64,000 bases of DNA from Theristus sp. LFF4_11 (taxonomy: Eukaryota > Nematoda > Chromadorea > Monhysterida > Xyalidae): positions 1-64,000 of the forward strand of contig JASANC010003846.1 in NCBI GenBank assembly GCA_030248135.1, in the 5' to 3' direction. The notes under the pieces are model-generated. The model made no database searches and was not told the DNA's origin. It was given only the letters and a program-made list of their open reading frames with translations. The translations under genes were made by a program, and so were the position numbers. Position 1 is the first letter of the stretch. Each line of letters opens with the position of its first letter. Shown here one piece after another: positions 57,518-64,000 of the stretch.

Positions 57518-58258
57518 GTTTTAACGCTTCAGGAGCAAGATGAAATTGGATTCAACCCGGTTAGCACGCCTCACGAGTCGGCCAGTAAGAAAAAACAGGC
57601 TGAATTAATCAAAAAGTCGATCAAACGTATTGAGGCTCTGGAGCAAAGCCAGGTTGCTGTGCGCAAGGAACTCGGCCGCGTGGAAAGCAGAGTCGAAGGT
57701 GTTGAGCGAACCGTCAAGAACAATTCGATCCGCATCTATTTCCTTGACGTTGATGAAAGCTGCAAAAGTCTAGAAGAACGCGTGCGAAAATTCTTCGTCG
57801 ATTACATGGAGATGCCGAAACAAGAAGAAGAAAAACTCAACATCGCGTCTGTCAACACCACGGAAAAGGGCAAGGTGCTGGTCGTCCACTTCGTCACGTC
57901 CAAAGACTTCTATCGCGTCATGACTCTGAAGAAGAACTTGAAGAATCATCCAAACAAGGCCAATCGCATGATCACCGTTTGCAAGAATCTGAGCATCGGT
58001 GAACGCGAAGAGCAGAAGAAAGCCAGTGTCGTTCGTGAGCATCTCGAGGACAAGGGCAAAACGGTCTACAACAAGACGCACGTGATCTTGGGTGTTGACG
58101 GCGAAGAAAAGCACTACACGCAGTTCATGCCGATGGCTAATCTGACCAGGTCGGAACTCGAAAGAGAAGCAAAAAAGAAAAAGAAGAAGAAGCCGTCCGA
58201 CGCTCAGACCACAAGTACTCCAGCTGCACAACAAGCTAGCAGCAGCAATGCAAACTGA
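57518..58258 (+). CDS. ORF1p-like coiled-coil/RRM protein of the Penelope-like element
   Basis: The frame is open from 57518, and the first in-frame ATG is only near 57808. A TTCAG at 57528-57532 could be a 3' splice site, so the start may come from an upstream exon or a non-AUG codon. Seen: a heptad-rich helix (IKRIEALEQSQVAVRKELGR), an RRM-like fold with strands NSIRIYFLDV and GKVLVVHFVT, a C-terminal block (RMITVCKNLSIGEREEQKKA) and a basic tail (EREAKKKKKKK) followed by an S/T/A/Q-rich end. This is the layout of LINE-1 ORF1 proteins (transposase_22 type), RNA-binding chaperones. It lies about 500 bases before the RT frame on the same strand. It could instead be the remnant of a separate LINE. 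Confidence 0.6.
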   Translation, partial: VLTLQEQDEIGFNPVSTPHESASKKKQAELIKKSIKRIEALEQSQVAVRKELGRVESRVEGVERTVKNNSIRIYFLDVDESCKSLEERVRKFFVDYMEMPKQEEEKLNIASVNTTEKGKVLVVHFVTSKDFYRVMTLKKNLKNHPNKANRMITVCKNLSIGEREEQKKASVVREHLEDKGKTVYNKTHVILGVDGEEKHYTQFMPMANLTRSELEREAKKKKKKKPSDAQTTSTPAAQQASSSNAN

Positions 58259-58599
58259 ATTACACAGACTGTTTTAGGTGACTTGTATTTTGATCCACGT
58301 GCTTATTTTATTTCGGCGTTCTTTCAGTTATTTTTTGAGTTTTTGAAGTATTGGTTCGATGTTCTGTTTACCGGTACATTGGTTCGTGATTCAGCAATCT
58401 TTCCGTTGCATTTATCGATCTGGTTAGTGATCCTTTGTTCATGTCATCCTCGGTTTTTAATTTTATGACCATTTAATTGATTCCTTTGTGTTTTTTAATT
58501 TTAAGTTGATGGGTATTTGGAAAATAATTCAGTTTTAAAAAAACTTGGTATCTTTATTTATTTATCTTCCTCTGCATTAAGCCTATTAATCCAAGTACT

Positions 58600-58820
58600 A
58601 AGAGGGGGAGCTGTCCTCCTGCGAAGAGCAAAACAACCAGCGGGACCGGGTATGGATCTCGTTATAAAAGTCACAGTGTATGCCGGCACACGTGACGCGT
58701 TGCCTCCGGTCTGACGGTGGCCGTACCTGGGAAACCGGGGAGGGGCTTCCTTAACCGCGGCAGCCCCGCGGGTCCCTTACCGGCATCTTCCGTACCATAG
58801 GAGGGATCGCCTATGACTAT
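58600..58820 (+). promoter_or_regulatory. GC-rich multi-hairpin segment before the AUG-less RT frame
   Basis: Contains a stem 58703-58709/58735-58743 (2-base bulge) enclosing hairpin ACGG-TGG-CCGT (58714-58724), hairpin CCGCGG-CAGCC-CCGCGG (58755-58771) and hairpin CATAGG/CCTATG (58796-58815). A TATA-box-like TTATAAAAG occurs near 58663. Role unknown: internal promoter, ribozyme or translation element are all possible. Confidence 0.45.
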
Positions 58821-61682
58821 GGAAGTAAAACCGATCGACCCACGAACCAATATGAAAATTACAGCAGAAAAGTTCCTTGTATTCAGCTCGATTTTAATTC
58901 AGAACCAACACCAGCAATTAGTTGGTGGTCAAAAAAGCTTATAGGAACCAATTGTACCAAAGCATGTGGTGAACGTAACTGCAAAATCTGTGAGCATGTG
59001 GTTTCGGAACGTTTAGTTACTTCAAACACAACCGGTATTCGATATCAACTTGTTTCAAATGACTCAACTACGTGCATGTCAAAAAACGTGGTTTATCTTT
59101 TGTCGTGTAAGAAATGTGGTTTTCAGTATGTTGGACAAACTGCGCGATCGTTCAAACAACGGATCATGGAGCATTTACGAAGCATCAAAAGTCGAGGCAA
59201 ACAGACGCTGCTGGTGCGTCACTTTACGCAAAAAGACCACTGTTGGAAGGATGTTCAAGTAAGAACTCTCTTTTGTTTGGACGGACTTGTTCAGAATGCC
59301 GACAAAATACGCAGAGAACTTTTACGAGTTGAAAATTTCTTGATTAGATTATTGTGCACTTCATTTCCTTTTGGACTCAATGACAAAGTGGACAATTACG
59401 GAAAAATCACTGAAGACCTTTCCTGTTTCAAGCAAAAATGTTCCCCTTTTTTCACCCAAAGTCTCACACGTAGAAAAAGAGGCCATGGTTCGAACAGAAC
59501 CAGAACAAAAAGGAGATGTTCAGTTGATGTTGTTTCAAAACTCTGTGAAATCTATCAAGAAAATTCTACAGAACGAAAGAAAATGTTTCAAGTCCTTCAT
59601 TCTGCACGTAGATGTGAGCTGATCCAAGCTGAAAAAACAGTTTTAAGCAGCTTTCTGATTGGGCAAAGCACAACCATTCGACGCATCATTCTTGCCTACC
59701 TGTCAGGTAGATTCAAACCTAAGCTTGAGACCAAACCACCGGTTTGCTCTTCCTACTTTAGATTGAATTTTGTTGACAAGAAAATTGAATCTATTCGACT
59801 AGAAACCATTCTGAAAGATCATAGATTCCAGATTGTTGCTCCCAGTCGGGCGGCACACAAATTTCAGAACGTTCGCGTGGTTTACGCTTACAACAATCCC
59901 ATCAGCAGTAGACTCTGTAATCACAGTAAATTCCTGAAAAATCTTACATTGGATGAATTGTTTCGCATCATGCAAACACCCTGTAATTGTGCCGACAATG
60001 AATTCGTACATTCAGAATTTAACCATGTGATTACTGGTGATTTGAATTTCATTTCAAACTTCAGCCTTCGTGAACTGTTTGCTAAAGGTTCCAAATTTAG
60101 AACTAATGACCAACATCTTTCTTGGTCTGATATTGCTCATCATGTTCAGCTTCAATTCCACGAATATTTAGCAAAACTTGCTGCTCAATGTCGTATTAAT
60201 ATTCATGAGTTCATTCGAGTACGCATACTTTTTGACACAATTCTGTTAAAAAGAATCAGATTTTTTGAATCAGTTCACAGAAATTATGCTGCTACATCTT
60301 TTCCTGTTTCCGAACTTCAGCTTCTTCATAAAAATTACATTGTTGCTCCTGCAGACAAAGCCGGTAACAATTTTGTTATCATCTGCAAAAAATTTTATGT
60401 GGACGTGATGTGTCGGGAAATGGGATTAAACTTTGACGTGAATGGTGAATTAGTCAATGAAGGTAACGACGTTTACGTTCCTGTTCATAGAAATGAAGCA
60501 GACATCATTGACTTACATGTCAAAGTTAGCTCAACTTTCGGAGTTCGATGTGATGATTCAGATTTAGTACTACCAACTATCTTTGCAATTCCCAAACTTC
60601 ACAAATCACCCTACTCTTTTAGATTTATTGCAGGAGCCAGACAATCAAGTTGTAAAGCCGTAAACACGCTGCTACATAAAATTCTCTGTGCTATTCAGAC
60701 GCATTTTGCGAATTATTGCAGACAAATCGCTTGTTACAGCGGGTTGAATTGTTTTTGGTCTGTCAAAAATAATATGGACGTTTTATCTATGCTTCATAGA
60801 TGTGGTAATATTGACGCAATTGTTTCGGCTGATTTCAGCACTCTTTACACAGCACTTCCCCATGGAGTAATCTTTGAAAGTCTGGACAAAATCATCAATG
60901 TCTGTTTCAAAAACGCAGCTAAACGTTTTCTGTGCTTGTCCAAAACATCTGAATACTATCAATACTGTGATCATAAACTCCCTGGGCTAATTTCCGTTGA
61001 TAGTTCCGAAATCAAGGATTTAATCCGTTTTGTTGTTGGAGAAACCTATGTACGCTTTGCCACTAAAATTTACCGACAGACCTTGGGAATTCCAATGGGT
61101 TCAGTCAGTGCCCCAAAACTAGCCTGCTTGACGCTAACAGGCCTCGAATTTCAGTTTTTGATGGACAGAAGAAATCGCGAAACCGCTGCAAATCTTCAGT
61201 TTGTTTGTCGTTACATTGATGACCTTCTTGTTTTGAACTGCGATAATTTTATGGAAATTGCATCCAGCATCTATCCTGCTTCAATTCCATTGAAACGTTC
61301 TAACAGCTCAAACAACCAAGCCAATTTTCTTGATTTAGGCATCTCCTGTGAAAATGGAATTAAAGTAGACATTTATGACAAAACAAGGGACTTCAATTTC
61401 AGAGTTCTCAAATACGTTCATGCAAATAGCGTTGTTCATTCGTCCATTGGTTTCAACATTTTCACTGCGCAGCTCATACGCTTTGCTAGAATCTGTTCCG
61501 ACAAACGTGACTTTCAGAAACATGTCAGAGAACTAGCTTCTACTCTTGCTTCTCAAGGTTTCTGTAGGCAAAAACTACTTGCCCGTTTTTTCAGGTTCGC
61601 AGAAAACAATAAAAGCATTCTCTGCAAATTTGATTTAGACCAAAAACTTAGGCTTATTGCTTTTGCGTTAAAAATCATCTGA
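58755..61682 (+). CDS. Penelope-like reverse transcriptase with N-terminal GIY-YIG endonuclease
   Basis: The frame is open from 58755 and about 975 codons long; no ATG precedes the first domain, so the start is uncertain. It opens with a Cys cluster (NCTKACGERNCKIC), then a GIY-YIG nuclease: VVYLLSCKKCGFQYVGQTAR, FKQRIMEH, a distal Glu in LLRVENFLIRLL, FPFGLND. The RT follows: ADKAGNNFVIICKK, LPTIFAIPKLHKSPYSFRFI, SADFSTLYTALPHG, TLGIPMGSVSAPKLACL and the catalytic CRYIDDLLVL, then YDKTRDFNFRVLKYVH in the thumb. Classical Penelope proteins carry GIY-YIG at the C-terminus; here it is N-terminal, as in Naiad-type elements. The protein would cut the target and prime cDNA synthesis. All catalytic motifs are intact. 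Confidence 0.9.
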   Translation, partial: PRQPRGSLTGIFRTIGGIAYDYGSKTDRPTNQYENYSRKVPCIQLDFNSEPTPAISWWSKKLIGTNCTKACGERNCKICEHVVSERLVTSNTTGIRYQLVSNDSTTCMSKNVVYLLSCKKCGFQYVGQTARSFKQRIMEHLRSIKSRGKQTLLVRHFTQKDHCWKDVQVRTLFCLDGLVQNADKIRRELLRVENFLIRLLCTSFPFGLNDKVDNYGKITEDLSCFKQKCSPFFTQSLTRRKRGHGSNRTRTKRRCSVDVVSKLCEIYQENSTERKKMFQVLHSARRCELIQAEKTVLSSFLIGQSTTIRRIILAYLSGRFKPKLETKPPVCSSYFRLNFVDKKIESIRLETILKDHRFQIVAPSRAAHKFQNVRVVYAYNNPISSRLCNHSKFLKNLTLDELFRIMQTPCNCADNEFVHSEFNHVITGDLNFISNFSLRELFAKGSKFRTNDQHLSWSDIAHHVQLQFHEYLAKLAAQCRINIHEFIRVRILFDTILLKRIRFFESVHRNYAATSFPVSELQLLHKNYIVAPADKAGNNFVIICKKFYVDVMCREMGLNFDVNGELVNEGNDVYVPVHRNEADIIDLHVKVSSTFGVRCDDSDLVLPTIFAIPKLHKSPYSFRFIAGARQSSCKAVNTLLHKILCAIQTHFANYCRQIACYSGLNCFWSVKNNMDVLSMLHRCGNIDAIVSADFSTLYTALPHGVIFESLDKIINVCFKNAAKRFLCLSKTSEYYQYCDHKLPGLISVDSSEIKDLIRFVVGETYVRFATKIYRQTLGIPMGSVSAPKLACLTLTGLEFQFLMDRRNRETAANLQFVCRYIDDLLVLNCDNFMEIASSIYPASIPLKRSNSSNNQANFLDLGISCENGIKVDIYDKTRDFNFRVLKYVHANSVVHSSIGFNIFTAQLIRFARICSDKRDFQKHVRELASTLASQGFCRQKLLARFFRFAENNKSILCKFDLDQKLRLIAFALKII

Positions 61683-61723
61683 ACTTTTCTTTCCGTTCGT
61701 CAACTTACTTACACACCGTCGTA

Positions 61724-61798
61724 CTGACGAGGGCCAGTGTGTGAGTGAGAATCGATTTATGTTTGCGACTAAGGCCCGAAACATGAATCGATTCATCC
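61724..61798 (+). ncRNA. Hammerhead-like core downstream of the RT stop
   Basis: CTGACGA (61724-61730), then GGGCC (61731-61735) pairing with GGCCC (61773-61777), then GAAA (61778-61781) matches the conserved hammerhead core with stem II. A 14-base palindrome ATGAATCGATTCAT follows, as stem III would. The bases that should close stem III and give the cleavage triplet (A-U, then UH) do not fit, and no stem I partner is evident. Hammerheads are known in Penelope elements. This one is degenerate or a look-alike. Confidence 0.4.
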
Positions 61799-61925
61799 AT
61801 TGCTTATAATTGAAACTCTGACTTCGTTTCTTCAGATTGATTGCTGAACATTAATTCAAGTCACCAAAATTAATTCTGATCATCAATTCCAAATCAACTG
61901 TCGTTCACTTTGCTAATTCGTGACA

Positions 61926-62117
61926 ATGTCGAATAATCGCGGACGAGGCAGCACAAGAGGACGCGGCCGTGGCGGCCGTCACGTTCAAAGGCCGAATCTG
62001 GATCGTGGTGCATTCGAGCAGGCTTCGAAACGACAACGCACAGTTGACACCAGCCAAGAGCATGAAGGCGACTACGACTCGACATACGAAGAGGAACAGG
62101 TGTGCTTCCAGCAGTAA
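61926..62117 (+). CDS. RGG-rich small protein in the 3' region of the Penelope-like element
   Basis: About 63-65 residues from tandem starts ATGACAATGTCG (61920/61926). The N-terminus is an Arg/Gly-rich nucleic-acid-binding type (NRGRGSTRGRGRGGRH), then a mixed region, and the C-terminus is acidic (EHEGDYDSTYEEEQ). It resembles RGG-box RNA chaperone tails rather than any enzyme. It lies 243 bases after the RT stop and its C-terminal half recurs at 54112-54337 as part of a truncated element copy. Whether it is translated is unknown. Confidence 0.45.
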   Translation: MSNNRGRGSTRGRGRGGRHVQRPNLDRGAFEQASKRQRTVDTSQEHEGDYDSTYEEEQVCFQQ

Positions 62118-62265
62118 CGGGAGTTTTTATGGCTTAAGAGCAAGGGAAAGTTCAGCAAATTGAGATGATACGTTTTAAATCTGTATTCTACAATCCTTCT
62201 TCAATTGGTTATCATATATTTAGCTTATATTATAGACTTTAAAGACAAAAAATCTGATTTTTGAG

Positions 62266-62739
62266 CATAGTTGTTCCAGAGCCGAGGGGTTGGGGGGGGG
62301 GGGGGCGATATAGATAGCTGGAGCAAATTTTCCAGATAGATAGATAGCTGGAAAATTTTGGGGGGGGGCGCGGGGGGGGGCCATGTGACTTTGGGGGGGG
62401 CCGGACAAAATTTTGAAATTTGATAGATAGCTAGCTAAAACGCTAAAAAGCTATAAAAACAGCAAAATAATGCTAAAAATACACTAAAAATCAAGTATAA
62501 ACGCGTATTTTACCTAAAATTAGCGGAATTTTCAAGAATTACGACCAAAAATGGTCAATTTTGGTCAAAAATTGACTCATTTTATGTCTTCGAAGACAAA
62601 AATTTTCAGATAGATAGCTGGCTGAGAAATTTTTTTAGATAGATAATAGCTGAGCCGAAAAAACCTGTCTGATAGAGATAGATTCGAAATTTTTTTGGGG
62701 GGGGGCCGGCCCCCCCAGGCCCCCCCTAGAACAACTATG
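62266..62739 (+). mobile_element. MITE family D, copy 3 (reference copy)
   Basis: Starts CATAGTTGTTCCAG and ends CTAGAACAACTATG with an exact 8-bp duplication TTTTTGAG (62258-62265, 62740-62747). 474 bp: G-tracts at both sides, GATA-type words and an AT-rich core with TTTATGTCTTCGAAGACA. No coding capacity. Confidence 0.9.
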
Positions 62740-62747
62740 TTTTTGAG

Positions 62748-63122
62748 CAAAAATTCATGATTTTTGGGTGGTCCGAGAAAATTTTTGGGGGGTGTCACTG
62801 TTACTTAGGTCCATCTAGGGGGGGGGGTGGGGGGGGTGTGTCTAGCAAATTTCGAGGGGGGGTGTGGATGGTCCAGTGTCAGGTCTCGGGGGGTGGGTGC
62901 CGCGTGACCCCCCCCCCCCACCCCCCCTCGTCTTCGGTACTACTACTGCCCCTGGTGTCAGGTGGAGGGTTGTTAAAAAAAACAAAAATCGTCATTAAAT
63001 TAAAAATTTAAATTAAAAATTAAAAAGAAAAATTTAAAAAAAATTTCAAAAATCAAAGTTGTGCTTCAGGGAGTCCGAAGAACCACATATGATATGCAAG
63101 CGCCTCCGGAATGACTCCCGTA
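62748..63122. repeat. G-rich DNA with a truncated family A copy
   Basis: Runs of G and C with CAGTACCGAAGAC-type words (inverted at about 62930), then a family A fragment from GAGGGTTGTTAAAAAAAAC (about 62964) to AATGACTCCCGT (63120), cut off by the next D element. Confidence 0.65.
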
Positions 63123-63522
63123 CATAGTTGTTCTAGGGGGGGCCTGGGGGGGGCCGGCCCCCCCCAAAAAATTTTTCGAATCTATCTCTATCAGACAGGT
63201 TTTTTCGGCTCAGCTATTATCTATCTAAAAAAAATTTTCTGCCAGCTATCTATCTAAAAATTTTTGTCTTCGAAGACATGAAATGAGTCAATTTTTGACC
63301 AAAATTGACCAGTTTTGCTCGAAATTCGTTAAAATTTCGCTAATTTTAGGTAAAACACGCGTTTATACTTGATTTTTAGTGTATTTTTAGCATTATTTTG
63401 CTGTTTTTATAGCTTTTTAGCGTTTTAGCTATCTATCTATCAAATTTCAAAATTTTGACCCCCCCCCCAAAGTCACATGGCCCCCCGCGCCCCCCCCCAA
63501 AATTTTCCAGCTATCTATCTAC
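63123..63522 (+). mobile_element. MITE family D, copy 4, right end missing
   Basis: Starts CATAGTTGTTCTAGG and follows the D family in the orientation of copy 2 to AGCTATCTATCTA, where it passes into unrelated G-rich sequence. No right terminus. Confidence 0.75.
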
Positions 63523-64000
63523 AGGGGTCGAGCCCGATTTTTGGCGAATCCGAGGGGGGGGCCCGCCCAATTTTGGGGGGGGGGTCGTCCCGGGTGAGGG
63601 TGGGTCGACTTGGTTGGGGGGGGCTCCCGAGCGAGACCAAAAATTCTAGGGGGGGGGGGGGTCCGACTCCGAGCGAGACCGAAAATTCTAGGGGGGGGGG
63701 GTCGGACCAAAAGTTGTTGAATAAAAGTGCTAGAAACCACAGCATCCAGTTAAGGCCTCTCTCTAGTCTCTAGTCATACATTTTGCTTTGATTTTCGTTC
63801 GGGTCGGGCGGGACATCTGAAAGCTACACGAACGCAAAGGGGGGGGGGGGGTGGTCGGACGGTCAGGATTTGGTAGGGGGGGGGGGGTTTGGAAGGTCGA
63901 AATCTGGGAGGGGGGTCTGGCCCCCCCCAAATTCGAGAGAGGGGGGTATTTTGACCAAAATTTGGGGGGGTTTGCCCGGGTGGGGGGGTGTCGACTTGGT
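63523..64000. repeat. G/C-tract-rich DNA to the window end
   Basis: Repeats words from 56340-56460 (GGGGTCGAGCCCGATTTTTGG, GTCGACTTGGTTGGGG), including two tandem GAGCGAGACC-AAAATTCTAG units. No gene. The proline- and glycine-rich frames are by-products of G-tracts. Confidence 0.7.

Larger units (their letters stand above)
56768..62207 (+). mobile_element. Penelope-like retroelement (Naiad-type, permuted) with accessory ORFs
   Basis: The unit contains, in order: a tail fragment (56768-56886) identical in type to the 3' end; a hairpin array (57196-57352); an ORF1p-like frame (57518-58258); a GC-rich hairpin segment; a GIY-YIG/RT frame (58755-61682); a hammerhead-like core; an RGG mini-ORF (61926-62117); and the 3' tail ending CTTCTTCAATTGG (62207). 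The direct tail repeat at both ends could be the pseudo-LTR arrangement known for Penelope elements, or the left one an independent truncated insertion. The RT frame is intact, so the copy may be recent. That all these parts belong to one element is an inference from position and orientation. Confidence 0.8.

Overview
The window looks like part of a repeat-rich metazoan genome, most likely a nematode. Introns of 67-200 bp end in TTGCAG or TTTCAG. Several interstitial runs of TTAGGC-like hexamers (the nematode telomere unit) occur near 34.7, 34.9 and 36.2 kb. The gene set (CREB3-type membrane bZIP, R-Ras-type GTPase, VLCAD, 2-Cys peroxiredoxin) is metazoan. The species cannot be fixed from this sequence.

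Layout. 0-4.8 kb: a full-length but frameshifted CR1/Jockey-type LINE. 4.8-13.2 kb: a stack of mutually nested non-coding elements, many with G- or C-tracts, including a 4.1 kb inverted-repeat element made of two tandem arrays. 13.26-21.25 kb: a 19-exon very-long-chain acyl-CoA dehydrogenase gene (+); a complete 5-exon peroxiredoxin gene (-) lies inside its 2.6 kb intron 13. 21.9-24.1 kb: a secreted single-exon GH18 chitinase-like gene (+). 24.96-28.42 kb: a 9-exon CREB3L/CrebA-type transmembrane bZIP factor (-). 28.4-37.3 kb: repeats only (a MITE inserted in its own family, tandem repeats, a 5'-truncated LINE, telomere-like DNA). 37.3-53.3 kb: an R-Ras/TC21-like small GTPase gene (-) with very long repeat-filled introns, one holding a satellite with a higher-order repeat of about 1.03 kb. 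53.7-64 kb: more nested G-rich MITEs around a Penelope-like retroelement.

The most unusual object is the Penelope-like element at about 56.8-62.2 kb. Its GIY-YIG endonuclease lies N-terminal to the reverse transcriptase, the permuted order described for Naiad-type elements. It is accompanied by an L1-ORF1p-like coiled-coil/RRM reading frame upstream, an RGG-rich mini-ORF downstream, a leader array of paired hairpins with visible compensatory changes, a multi-hairpin GC-rich segment before an ORF that lacks an ATG, and a hammerhead-like core after the stop.

Several MITE families can be delimited exactly because both terminal inverted repeats and 8-bp target duplications are visible. This gives a readable insertion chronology (for example three levels deep at 54.4-56.2 kb). 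The host genes show no operon-like coupling. The VLCAD and peroxiredoxin genes are linked only by nesting. All exon models were read by eye from splice consensus, phase and family similarity, without computation.
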